From the NCBI GenBank assembly GCA_016745315.1, contig CP066886.1, positions 961,501-1,025,500 on the forward strand: a DNA stretch of 64,000 nt, written 5' to 3'. Every line of letters begins with the position of its first letter. Position 1 is the stretch's first letter. Below, piece by piece: positions 43,736 through 52,743 of this stretch. The notes below the pieces were generated by a model that saw only the letters and a list, made by a program, of their open reading frames with translations, was not told the origin of the DNA and ran no database searches. The translations under genes and the position numbers were made by a program. The stretch comes from Arthrospira sp. PCC 9108 (GTDB lineage: Bacteria; Cyanobacteriota; Cyanobacteriia; Cyanobacteriales; Microcoleaceae).

Positions 43736-45106
43736 ATGCGACTTCCTAACCCTTCTGAAGGTCTGGCTAATACCTTATATCAGCGTCGCCAAAAACTAGC
43801 ACAACTGGTAGATTTTCCCGTCCTGTTATGGTCTGGTGGTGTGCGATCGCGTAATTTTCCCGCTAATATTTATCCCTTCCGCGCCAGTAGCCATTTCTTA
43901 TATTTTGCCGGTCTATCCTTGGTCGATACCGTCATCCATTTAGAAGGGGGAAAACTGACCCTATTTATGGATGACCCAGACCCAGGTAGCGCCCTATGGC
44001 ATGGGGACAGTCCCTCACGCGATCGCCTCGCTGAAATTATCGGTGCCAACTCCGCTTTTCCTAAATCTGAGTTAACCCTAAAAACCCAGAATGCTGCCAC
44101 CGTCAGAGTCCAAGACCTAGCCACCATTGGCGAAATGGAACGCATTTTAAAGCGCCCTGTAATCGCTCCAGTCGCCGCCACCGGTCAAGATTTAGCCCTC
44201 ATCAAAGCCATTATTAACCTGCGTTTATGCCATGATCCTGCTGCCTTATCCGAACTCAAAAAAGCCGCCGCCGTCACCGTCAAAGCCCACCAAGCCGGAA
44301 TTTTAGCCACCCCCACAGCCAGCCAAGAAAGTGATATTAGGGCAGCCATGGAAGCCGTCATCATCGCCCATAATATGACCTGTTCTTATAATAGTATAGT
44401 GACCACAGAGGGTCAGGTATTGCATAACGAATTATACCATAATCCCCTGAAATCCGGTGATTTATTATTAGCAGATGTCGGCGCAGAAACCCCTGGGGGA
44501 TGGGCTGGAGATGTCACCCGCACCTGGCCAGTTTCCGGCACTTTTTCCCCTACCCAAGCCGATATATATGATGTAGTATTAGCCGCCCATGATGCTTGTA
44601 TTGAGCAGGTCAAACCCGGCGTAGAATATAGGGATATTCATTTATTAGCCACGGCCGTTATCACCGAGGGATTAGTAGACTTAGGGATTTTACGAGGACA
44701 GGTAACAGAATTAGTCGAAAAGGATGCCCACGCCCTATTTTTTCCCCATGGTATCGGTCATTTATTAGGGTTAGACGTTCATGATATGGAAGACCTAGGA
44801 GACTTAGCCGGATATGCTCCTGGGCGCAAAAGAAGCGATCGCTTTGGTCTAGGTTTTCTGCGTTTAAATAGACCCCTAGCCCCCGGAATGCTAGTCACCA
44901 TCGAACCAGGTTTTTATCAAGTTCCCGCCATTTTAAATAACCCCAAAAATCGCCAAACCTATCGAGATATCGTCAATTGGGAACAACTCGAAAAATTTGC
45001 CGATGTCCGTGGCATTCGCATTGAGGATGATGTATTAGTTACCGACAGCGGCTGGGAAGTTTTAACCGCAGCCTTACCCAGTCAAAGACATCAAATCACA
45101 AAATAA
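43736..45106 (+). CDS. Xaa-Pro aminopeptidase (M24B, PepP-like)
   Basis: Removes N-terminal residues before proline; a cytosolic two-metal peptidase. 456 residues with an N-terminal AMP-N domain (FRASSHFLYFAGLSLVDTV, LWHGDSPSRDR) and a pita-bread domain. Metal ligands in order: Asp in LLADVGAETPGG, Asp in WAGDVTRTWPV, His in FFPHGIGHLLGLDVHD, Glu in VTIEPGFY, and Glu in GIRIEDDVLV. Length and domain order fit aminopeptidase P. A small inverted repeat overlaps its stop codon. Confidence 0.92.
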   Translation: MRLPNPSEGLANTLYQRRQKLAQLVDFPVLLWSGGVRSRNFPANIYPFRASSHFLYFAGLSLVDTVIHLEGGKLTLFMDDPDPGSALWHGDSPSRDRLAEIIGANSAFPKSELTLKTQNAATVRVQDLATIGEMERILKRPVIAPVAATGQDLALIKAIINLRLCHDPAALSELKKAAAVTVKAHQAGILATPTASQESDIRAAMEAVIIAHNMTCSYNSIVTTEGQVLHNELYHNPLKSGDLLLADVGAETPGGWAGDVTRTWPVSGTFSPTQADIYDVVLAAHDACIEQVKPGVEYRDIHLLATAVITEGLVDLGILRGQVTELVEKDAHALFFPHGIGHLLGLDVHDMEDLGDLAGYAPGRKRSDRFGLGFLRLNRPLAPGMLVTIEPGFYQVPAILNNPKNRQTYRDIVNWEQLEKFADVRGIRIEDDVLVTDSGWEVLTAALPSQRHQITK

Positions 45107-45128
45107 GTGAGACTCTAAAGCCTCACTT
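45105..45128. terminator. Small hairpin between convergent genes
   Basis: AAGTGAG and CTCACTT pair over a 10-nt loop, overlapping the end of the aminopeptidase gene and 28 bp from the ybaB end on the other strand. T-runs are weak. It could be a bidirectional stop signal. Confidence 0.35.
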
Positions 45129-45155
45129 AGCCACCACTTAAAGGGGATAGATAAT

Positions 45156-45509
45156 TTATAGACCGGGTAGGTTCAACCCACCAGTCAACTCTTCCATGCG
45201 TTCCCGCATAATAGAGGTGGAATTATTATAGGCTTCCTTCATGGCAGTTAAGATTAGATCAGAGACTACATCAGGATCCTCTCCCAGCAAATCAGGAGAT
45301 ACTTCTACCCGGCGAGGTTGTTGGTTCCCACTCAGATAAACCTTCACCAGGCCACCACCCGCTTCTCCGAGGACTTCCAGTTCATCCAAATCTTCCTGAA
45401 GTCTTTTCGCCCCTTCCTGAACCGCCTGGGCTTTTTGAAAAGCCTGGGCTAGTTCCTTCATTTTACCCAGGCCGAAGCCATCACGACCGAATCCTTTTCC
45501 TTGTGTCAT
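45156..45509 (-). CDS. YbaB/EbfC family nucleoid-associated protein
   Basis: 117 residues. Small dimeric DNA-binding protein with long helices at both ends. The central strands VKVYLSGNQQPRRVEVSPDLLGEDPDVV are the family signature. The N-terminal helix is GLGKMKELAQAFQKAQAVQEGAKRL. In many bacteria it follows dnaX-recR; here it is downstream of murC-murB on the same strand. Confidence 0.93.
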   Translation of the reverse strand: MTQGKGFGRDGFGLGKMKELAQAFQKAQAVQEGAKRLQEDLDELEVLGEAGGGLVKVYLSGNQQPRRVEVSPDLLGEDPDVVSDLILTAMKEAYNNSTSIMRERMEELTGGLNLPGL

Positions 45510-45644
45510 AACTAATTTTCCCTTGCGTCATGGACGCTCTGAGTTTTCCATAAGACCTAGCTTAACCCCAAATTGTACCAGAAGTCTTGATCTAGGAACA
45601 ATCATGGCGAATCAAACTGGCTTCACGCAGTCAAAATTCTCAGC

Positions 45645-46613
45645 CTAACAGACTTTGAACTCTCCGAGGATTCTCACCTCTGGCTCTAACAAACAGTACC
45701 ACTGATGCTGAACTCGCTCTTGAACATGGTGTATCAGTTGAAAGATATCACTAGCGGTAGCCGAGCCGCAATTCAAGATAAAGTTAGCATGGCGTTCAGC
45801 TACTTGAGCCCCGCCAATTTGATAACCTTTTAATCCCGTTTGTTCAATTAGCCAACCCGCCTTATGGGGTCCAGGGTTACGAAACACACTACCACAACTA
45901 GGTAAATGATAGGGTTGGGATAGCCGTCGCTGTTGGAAATGTTCTGTAGTCTCAGCCATAACCTGTTGTGGGTCATAACCTGGCTGTAACTGGAATGTGG
46001 CTTGAGTAACTAAGCGCGAGCCCCCTTGTAAATTAGAAGTACGATAGCGATAGCCCAACTTTTGAGGGGGTAAGACATGGAGAGTTCCCGAACGTTCCAG
46101 GATATGGGTATTAATTAAAATATCTGCGGTACAAGAACTATGAGCGCCAGCATTCATAACCACTGCTCCTCCCACAGTTCCCGGAATTCCCACCGCCCAT
46201 TCTAAGCCACGCCAACCCATGCGAGCAGCTTTCCAAGCCAAGCGGGGTAAAGAAGCACCCGAACCCACCGTAAGCTGTCCAGTTTCCTGGTCAAAGTGAG
46301 TATGTCGCAGATAACGAGTACCAATCACCAAACCCCGCAAACCTCGATCGCTCACCAAAAGATTGGAACCGCCGCCTAATAAAGTAATAGGTAGCTCTTC
46401 AGAATTAGCCCATTCCAAACAGGCTAGTAACTGATCTAATCTTTGAGGTGCAGTATACCAGTCGGCTGGGCCTCCCACCCGAAATGAGGTTAAAGAGGCG
46501 AGGGAAACTTTCGACCGGATCAAACAGTCATTACCCAGGAGGGTGATGGAGCGTTCCGGTTTTCCGTTCACTTGACCTAGAGAGCCAGAGGAAACAGTCA
46601 TGACCATAATCAA
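45645..46613 (-). CDS. murB: UDP-N-acetylmuramate dehydrogenase MurB
   Basis: FAD/NADPH-dependent reductase that forms UDP-N-acetylmuramate, the second committed step of peptidoglycan synthesis. 322 residues, type IIa. FAD-binding motifs: TSFRVGGPADWYTAP, LLGGGSNLLVSDRGLRGL (about 99-116) and GIPGTVGGAVVMNAGAH. The catalytic Ser is in CGSVFRNPG (near 240), and the final Glu in LLEPEVRILGEF. It follows murC by 61 bp, the usual cyanobacterial murC-murB order. Confidence 0.96.
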   Translation of the reverse strand: MIMVMTVSSGSLGQVNGKPERSITLLGNDCLIRSKVSLASLTSFRVGGPADWYTAPQRLDQLLACLEWANSEELPITLLGGGSNLLVSDRGLRGLVIGTRYLRHTHFDQETGQLTVGSGASLPRLAWKAARMGWRGLEWAVGIPGTVGGAVVMNAGAHSSCTADILINTHILERSGTLHVLPPQKLGYRYRTSNLQGGSRLVTQATFQLQPGYDPQQVMAETTEHFQQRRLSQPYHLPSCGSVFRNPGPHKAGWLIEQTGLKGYQIGGAQVAERHANFILNCGSATASDIFQLIHHVQERVQHQWYCLLEPEVRILGEFKVC

Positions 46614-46674
46614 ATACTTATTTAATGAGAAATGCCTGTAATTTAATCAGCACATTACATGAGTTAATATCCAG

Positions 46675-48264
46675 TTACACACCAACAGTGGGATGGATGC
46701 CAGAATTGCCATCGGATTGAAAGAATGCCATGACCTCTGGAATTACTCGATTCAGGTTACCAGCACCCAAAAACAGGACCAAATCCCCTGGTTTCAGCAG
46801 TTGAAACAAGCGAGTTTTCACGGCATCTAGGGAAGGCTGGTAATCAACATGGGGATGATTTTCAGCAATACGCGCAGCCAATTGTTGACCATTAATCCTG
46901 CCCGGATTGGCTTCTCCGGCGCTATAGATCTCAGTGAGCATAACTAAATCTGCATCACCAAAGCACTGAGCGAAATCCTCGAGGAGGGTTTCAGTGCGAC
47001 TGTAACGGTGGGGTTGGAAAATGGCGACCACTCGTTTAATTTCCGAGCCGGGGTGGATAGGGGTGATGGCTGTTTCCGAGAAAGTAGAGCTAAGACCACT
47101 CGAATTTTGAAGCCGACCCCTAGCAGCAGCTAGTGTGACTCGAATTTCGCTAGGGTGGTGGGCATAATCATCAACAAATTGAATACCCCCATAATTCCCT
47201 CGATATTCAAAGCGTCGTTTAGTCCCAGGAAATTCAGCGATCGCCTGAGCAATCACAGAAAATTCCCAATTGAGTAATCGACCCACAGCTACAGCAGCCA
47301 AGGCATTACTGAGATTATGGGATCCCAGCAATTGTAACTTTAGCAGACCGATCGCCTCGCCTCGCTCATAAACCTGAGCGATGACACCATCAGCAAGATA
47401 TTGAACAGCATCAACAGTATAGTCGGCATCCAACTCTGGGTTAATGCTATAGCTAATGGTGGGTTTAAGGTAATCTCGAACTATTGGGCAGTCAACACAC
47501 CCCACAATAGTCTCACATTGATTGGCAAAAATCTTAAAGGTCGAGATCAGTTGATCAAGGTTTTTGTAGTGGTCAGGATGATCAAGTTCAATATTAGTCA
47601 CAATCCCGATATAGGCTCCTAGTTTAACCAGGGAACCATCAGACTCATCAGCTTCTGCCACCAAATAAGGGCCATGTCCTACGCGGGCATTTCCTTCCCA
47701 AGCACTCACCTCTCCACCCACCAGAATTGTCGGGTCCAAACCAGCTTTTAGCAATAGAAAAGCAATCAAGCTGCTGGTTGTAGTTTTACCATGAGTCCCT
47801 GCCACGGCAATACTTTGGTACTCAGCCATCAAAGCCGCCAGTAGGTCTGATCTATGAAAAATCGGACAGCCTAACTCTAAGGCGACTTTATATTCGGCAT
47901 TTTCGGGATGGATAGCTGTTGAACAAATAACTTGCGGAAGTTGCTGTCCTAACTCAGCGCTGGAAATAGATGATTCTATGGGTAATGGTGCTTTCTCTGA
48001 CGAGATGTTCCCCGATGCCACAGAAGCCATTGACTGCCAATTATGCTTGGGGGTTTTAAAAATGTCCAAGTTGCTGGCATCTTGGCTCCCAAAAATATGA
48101 GCCCCCATGGCTTGCAATCGCTCTGTGATATGGCTATTTTGGAGATCTGACCCAAAAACAGGCAAATTTCGCTCGGCTAAAATATGGGCAAGGGCTGACA
48201 TTCCTATGCCACCAATGCCAATGAAATGAAATGGCCTGCCATTAAAATCGACAGTATTAGGCAT
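46675..48264 (-). CDS. murC: UDP-N-acetylmuramate-L-alanine ligase MurC
   Basis: Adds the first L-alanine of the peptidoglycan stem peptide, using ATP. 529 residues, some 40 longer than usual. The extra length lies in two Ser-rich insertions (about 74-105 and 410-428). Domain 1 has FIGIGGIGMSALAHIL, the ATP site is AGTHGKTTTSSLIAFLL (about 156-172), EADESDGSL binds metal, and FQPHRYSRT opens the C-terminal domain. It is the first gene of the murC-murB unit; its 5' end faces gap2 across about 600 bp. Confidence 0.96.
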   Translation of the reverse strand: MPNTVDFNGRPFHFIGIGGIGMSALAHILAERNLPVFGSDLQNSHITERLQAMGAHIFGSQDASNLDIFKTPKHNWQSMASVASGNISSEKAPLPIESSISSAELGQQLPQVICSTAIHPENAEYKVALELGCPIFHRSDLLAALMAEYQSIAVAGTHGKTTTSSLIAFLLLKAGLDPTILVGGEVSAWEGNARVGHGPYLVAEADESDGSLVKLGAYIGIVTNIELDHPDHYKNLDQLISTFKIFANQCETIVGCVDCPIVRDYLKPTISYSINPELDADYTVDAVQYLADGVIAQVYERGEAIGLLKLQLLGSHNLSNALAAVAVGRLLNWEFSVIAQAIAEFPGTKRRFEYRGNYGGIQFVDDYAHHPSEIRVTLAAARGRLQNSSGLSSTFSETAITPIHPGSEIKRVVAIFQPHRYSRTETLLEDFAQCFGDADLVMLTEIYSAGEANPGRINGQQLAARIAENHPHVDYQPSLDAVKTRLFQLLKPGDLVLFLGAGNLNRVIPEVMAFFQSDGNSGIHPTVGV

Positions 48265-48882
48265 TAACTATTCCTCGAGACACCACACCACACCTGCAAC
48301 AGGCGATTATCATATCAATAATTGCCGCTTGTTGGAAATTCAACCATAGCAAAGTATGGCAATTACAAGATTAAAAGGCGATCGCTCCGATGGCGGCAGA
48401 AGGCTGTATGGTATTTGTATACTACATACTCCCCAAAATCGGAAATAACCGGATGCTATCTACATAAAATTAAGTTTAGATCAAGACCAACCGGGGCGGA
48501 TGCCATATAAGACTCAACACCTGCCATAGCTTCACCCCAGGGCATTTGGGGTCATCATGTCCTCCTTAGATGTGATTACTGAGGCTTATTATCCTAAGTA
48601 TGCGCCCCTAATCATAGCCGATCGCACCCGTAACCAGAATCCCCCCTAACTATGAGGGAAGGCACAATAGCACACCCAGATCAGCAATTTTGTCTGTACC
48701 AGCGGGGATCTAGGGGAATGGACGATTTGCTGTTAACTGACCAGGGACATCAAACCAAAAGTTTCGATACCTAAACTTCAGAAGAGGTCAGCCTTTAGGG
48801 TATGATTGGGGTCAAGATAAACTCACGTTATAGAAGGCGTAAGCCTTAGTTGGGCAATACTATCGTTAGGAGAAACAAGGTG
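48265..48882. other. Gene-free region between murC and gap2
   Basis: About 620 bp between divergent genes. A 62-codon frame at 48322 has no ribosome site and I do not accept it. The half next to gap2 probably holds its promoter and leader. AGGAG at 48869-48873 is the gap2 ribosome binding site. No repeat or RNA gene recognised. Confidence 0.45.
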
Positions 48883-49896
48883 ATGAAAGTCGCAATCAAC
48901 GGTTTTGGCAGGATCGGACGTAACTTTCTGCGTTGTTGGCTGACCAGAGGGGAAAATACTAATCTGGAAGTTACGGCTATCAATGACACTTCCGACCCCA
49001 AGATCAATGCTCATTTGCTGAAGTATGACTCAATGTTGGGGACTTTGCATGATGCCGATATCAAGGCTGATGAGAACTCCCTGATTGTCAATGGTAAGAC
49101 GATTAAGTGCGTTTCTGACCGTAATCCTCTTAACCTCCCTTGGAGTGAATGGGGTATCGATCTGATCATTGAAGCGACAGGGGTATTTGTTACCGAAGAG
49201 GGAGCATCAAAGCATTTATCTGCTGGTGCGAAAAGGGTTCTGATTACTGCCCCTGGGAAAGGTAGTAATATTGGAACCTATGTAGTTGGTGTCAATGACC
49301 ATAACTATGATCCCAATGCCCATGTTATTGTCAGTAATGCCAGTTGTACTACTAACTGTTTAGCCCCTGTGGTCAAGGTGTTGCAAGATAATTTCGGGAT
49401 CATCAAAGGAACGATGACCACTACCCACAGTTACACTGGCGACCAGCGTTTGTTAGATGCTAGTCACCGAGATGTCCGACGGGCGCGGGCTGCGGCTCTG
49501 AATATTGTTCCTACCTCTACAGGTGCGGCTCAGGCTGTGGCTTTGGTAATTCCTGAGCTGAAAGGTAAGCTGAATGGGATTGCTATGCGGGTTCCCACCC
49601 CTAACGTTTCCGTGGTGGACTTTGTGGCTCAGGTGGAGAAAACCACTTTCACCGAAGAAGTCAATAAAGCTCTCCAAGAAGCGGCAGAAGGACGGATGAA
49701 AGGGGTTCTGGCTTATAGCGATCTGCCTCTGGTTTCTAGTGACTATCGCGGCAATAATGCTTCTTCTATTGTTGATGCTAGTTTGACAATGGTTATGGGT
49801 GGCGACTTGGTTAAAGTTGTAGCCTGGTATGACAACGAGTGGGGATACAGCCAACGGGTTGTAGACTTGGCTGAGATTGTGGCTAAACACTGGTAA
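48883..49896 (+). CDS. gap2: Glyceraldehyde-3-phosphate dehydrogenase, Gap2 type
   Basis: Calvin-cycle and gluconeogenic enzyme that uses NADPH (and NADH) to reduce 1,3-bisphosphoglycerate. 337 residues from the ATG at 48883, preceded by AGGAG; an upstream in-frame ATG at 48850 is less likely. VAINGFGRIGRNFLRCW is the coenzyme site. AINDTSDPK after the second strand is typical of photosynthetic GapA/Gap2 rather than the NAD-specific Gap1. The active-site Cys lies in SNASCTTNCLAPV, and the end is WYDNEWGYSQRVVDL. Confidence 0.95.
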   Translation: MKVAINGFGRIGRNFLRCWLTRGENTNLEVTAINDTSDPKINAHLLKYDSMLGTLHDADIKADENSLIVNGKTIKCVSDRNPLNLPWSEWGIDLIIEATGVFVTEEGASKHLSAGAKRVLITAPGKGSNIGTYVVGVNDHNYDPNAHVIVSNASCTTNCLAPVVKVLQDNFGIIKGTMTTTHSYTGDQRLLDASHRDVRRARAAALNIVPTSTGAAQAVALVIPELKGKLNGIAMRVPTPNVSVVDFVAQVEKTTFTEEVNKALQEAAEGRMKGVLAYSDLPLVSSDYRGNNASSIVDASLTMVMGGDLVKVVAWYDNEWGYSQRVVDLAEIVAKHW

Positions 49897-49924
49897 GGGC
49901 GCTCAGGGGGGATTTTGGTTCTGG

Positions 49925-50916
49925 TTAAAAGTGCTGAAATCCCTGTTTTTGAGTCAGGATAATTTCTGAGTTAGGGTGCGTACCTGTAAGTAGGATGGTT
50001 TGAGTCTCTGTTGTAGTGACACCAATGATGGCACTTCCTGGGATGTGTTTGATCAGTTGTTGGGCACGATCGCATGGTAGACATAAAACTAACTCAAAAT
50101 CCTCGCCGCCATAGAGTACCCAATCAAGGATGGTCTCTGCTGGGGCTAGTTTTTCCAGGGAGTTAGAATGGGGCAGTTTTTGGGCTTCTATTCTAGCTCC
50201 TACTCCGCTGGCTTGGCTGATCTGCACGATCGCATCAGCTAAACCGTCGCTGCTGTCCATACCAGCAATAATTAGGTGGCGATCGCTATCCCATAGCTTT
50301 TGTAGGGTTGGTAATATATCTAGTCGCGGTTGCGGATACTGATGATCCTGTTGAAGCGATCGCTTTTCGGTTTCTGATAGGGATGCACCTAAATCATCAT
50401 TGAGCAGCAATTCTAACCCCGCCCGGGAGTGACCATGAGCGCCGCTGACGACGATCGCCCATTCCGGTTGGGCTGTCGATCGCTTAATGATTCGTTGGGG
50501 CGAAACTGTACCAATAGCAGTAATTGAGATGGTATTGATAGGGGAGCGACAAATATCGCCGCCAATAATTGGGGTTTGGAATTGGTCTAAACATTGAGCC
50601 ATCCCCTCATATAACTGTTGTACCCAGTTAGATGATGTTTCCCCCCTTAACCCCAAAGCTACGGTAATTCCTAGGGGAGAGGCTCCCATGGCTGCCAGAT
50701 CTGACAAATTAGCGGCTACGGATCTCCATCCCACTGCGGTGGGGGGGTAGTGCGATCGCTAAAATGGCAGCCTTCGACTAACATATCAGTTGTCACCACC
50801 ACAGACTGATCAGCAACCGGAGTCACCACGGCCCCATCATCCCCCACTACTTCTAGGGGACAAAACCTTTTAACCATTGCTAATAACCCCTGTTCACCGA
50901 GATCTCGAATTTCCAT
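49925..50916 (-). CDS. thiL: Thiamine-monophosphate kinase ThiL, frameshifted
   Basis: Phosphorylates thiamine monophosphate to the active diphosphate. The N-terminal frame (from 50916) reads DLGEQGLLAMVKRF, VVGDDGAVV and VVTTDMLVEGCHFSDRTT and then hits a stop. The C-terminal frame starts at VGWRSVAANLSDLAAMGA. The break is a run of seven G (C on the coding strand) at 50741-50747. With one more base the protein reads RTTPPTAVGWRS without interruption, 330 residues, the normal ThiL length. All kinase motifs, including IAGMDSSDGLADA and YGGEDFELV, are otherwise intact, so an assembly error or a very recent lesion is likely. Confidence 0.9.
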
Positions 50917-50945
50917 AATTAGCAGTCAATTTAGCTATTTTTGTG

Positions 50946-52421
50946 TTATACTAATGCTCTCAACAGGGCTTGTAGTTTCAGTTGAATTTCGGCTAATTCT
51001 TGCTCAGGTTCAGACCCGGCGACTATTCCGGCTCCAGCGAACAGTCTAGCTCGATCGCAGTCTATCAAAGCGGAACGAATACCTACGATAAATTCCCCAT
51101 TACCGTGATAGTCTACCCAACCCAAAGGAGCGGCATATAAGGACCGGTCAAAGGTTTCGTATTGCCTAATTTGAGCGATCGCTATTTCGCAGGGAGTCCC
51201 GGCGGCGGCGGGGGTCGGGTGTAGTTTCGCCAATATATCTAATAGGTGAATATTGGGGGATATGGGGGAAGTTATGGGAGTCCACAGGTGTTGAATATTG
51301 GATAATTGCATTAGCCTGGGTTTTGGCGAAGGCGAAGGGGTCAAGCCTAAATGTAATAGACGTTCTATGATAAAATCGACTACGGCTTGATGTTCCCGTA
51401 GGTTTTTATCACTTGATAGGAGGCGGTGAGCAATTTCTGCATCTTCCGTTTCCGTTTCACCACGGGGGGCAGAACCTGCCAGCGCATCGGTGCTACAATT
51501 ACCTTGATTGACTGTAATTAGGCGCTCTGGACTCGCACCTATAAAGTTTTGGCCTTGGCTGTTTCCGGTGGAAAAAATGTAGCAGTCGGGATAAAGCGAT
51601 CGCAAATTTGCCAGGGAATTGATGAGCCGAAATGGTCGCTCTGAGCAAATATCAAAGGCTTGGGATAGCACAACTTTACTGAGTTTTCCCGTATCAATTA
51701 ACTGCAAATTCGCCGATACTGACTTATGAAAATCTCCTACTTGTGGATTTATCCAAATGGTTCGGGGGTGTAAAGTGTTGGTTATTTCTGCTGGAATGCT
51801 GCCATTTGTCAGATTATTAACTGTGTCAATTTTTGCCGATATAGACAGAGTTACAGCGTCAATATCTGAATTTTTGTCGACCAAAGTATTGATTAGTAAA
51901 CTATAGCGATCGCCTTTTTGATAGAGTAGGATTGATGGTAAAAATAGAGTGGCGGCGGGAAAGACTGGCTGGGAATGATAGTTATCTACATTCGGGTAAT
52001 TCCTGAGATAATAATGCTCCGAATTAGATTGATAATTGTCTTGAAAAAACGTGAAACTACAACAAAAAGCTGGGGCGGTCAAATCCGACTCAGACCCAGC
52101 GATAATTGTCCGGCGAAACCAACCATCGATAAACTCCTGAGATTTGGCAAATCTTTCCCCGTTGTTAATAGTTAATTTGACTGCAGCATCCCAGCCGACG
52201 ATCGCCTGTTTTGACTGGGTTTTTTCAAAGTAAAAATGTGGCTTATCCTCTGTTAAGAATGCTTCCAAAAACCGGAGAGGGTCAACGGCATCAATTTCCC
52301 GAACAATACTAATAATTTGAGGCTCAGAATTGACAAGACAATTTTGCTGGCACTCACACAGAAAGCGATGCAGTTCCCGGCGGTCTTGCCAAAGCAATTG
52401 GGGAGGAGGTACAGCCAGCAT
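50946..52421 (-). CDS. menF: Isochorismate synthase MenF
   Basis: Converts chorismate to isochorismate, the entry step to phylloquinone. 491 residues. The C-terminal chorismate-binding domain holds KVVLSQAFDI, GASPERLITV, STDALAGSAPRGETE and HLWTPI. Further on are HPTPAAAGTPCEIA, the region RSLYAAPLGWVDYHGNGEFIVGIRSALID, and the last signature LFAGAGIVAGSEPEQELAE. The N-terminal 150 residues are less conserved, as usual. The gene is divergent from the P450 and menA, which belong to the same stretch. Confidence 0.92.
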   Translation of the reverse strand: MLAVPPPQLLWQDRRELHRFLCECQQNCLVNSEPQIISIVREIDAVDPLRFLEAFLTEDKPHFYFEKTQSKQAIVGWDAAVKLTINNGERFAKSQEFIDGWFRRTIIAGSESDLTAPAFCCSFTFFQDNYQSNSEHYYLRNYPNVDNYHSQPVFPAATLFLPSILLYQKGDRYSLLINTLVDKNSDIDAVTLSISAKIDTVNNLTNGSIPAEITNTLHPRTIWINPQVGDFHKSVSANLQLIDTGKLSKVVLSQAFDICSERPFRLINSLANLRSLYPDCYIFSTGNSQGQNFIGASPERLITVNQGNCSTDALAGSAPRGETETEDAEIAHRLLSSDKNLREHQAVVDFIIERLLHLGLTPSPSPKPRLMQLSNIQHLWTPITSPISPNIHLLDILAKLHPTPAAAGTPCEIAIAQIRQYETFDRSLYAAPLGWVDYHGNGEFIVGIRSALIDCDRARLFAGAGIVAGSEPEQELAEIQLKLQALLRALV

Positions 52422-52449
52422 AGAATAGAATAACAGATCAATTATAGGA

Positions 52450-52590
52450 ATGTTACCAAGAAAACAACCTTTGCGCCCACAAGGTCAGTTATTAGAGCAA
52501 TATACAACACTGACTGATATTGGTTCAAGACTTGGGAAGCTTGACCTAGCCGACAATTGGGAAAAATCAGTTCGGGAATTATGCCATTAG
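52450..52590 (+). CDS. Possible small ORF or gene remnant, 46 codons
   Basis: ATG at 52450, stop TAG at 52588-52590. The translation ends GKLDLADNWEKSVRELCH, close in pattern to the segment DLAENWEEIGKGLKHIL of the small gene at 42801. It may be a truncated paralogue. It has no strong ribosome site. The rest of the menF-P450 gap (52422-52743) shows nothing else. Confidence 0.35.
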   Translation: MLPRKQPLRPQGQLLEQYTTLTDIGSRLGKLDLADNWEKSVRELCH

Positions 52591-52743
52591 GCTTTAGAAA
52601 AGGCAATATTAGCGATCGCCTCTGGGTTGTCTGTGGTAATAAACCTTAACAAATCCGGCCCTAGGAGAGGGTCAGAGGGTGATAAGGCGATGGTATTATG
52701 AATTGACCCACCCACTGAATTGGCTGAATTTAACCAGACAAGC

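Noticed and set aside
48322..48510. 62-codon frame upstream of gap2
   Set aside because: Unusual composition, no Shine-Dalgarno, and no recognisable pattern; likely chance.
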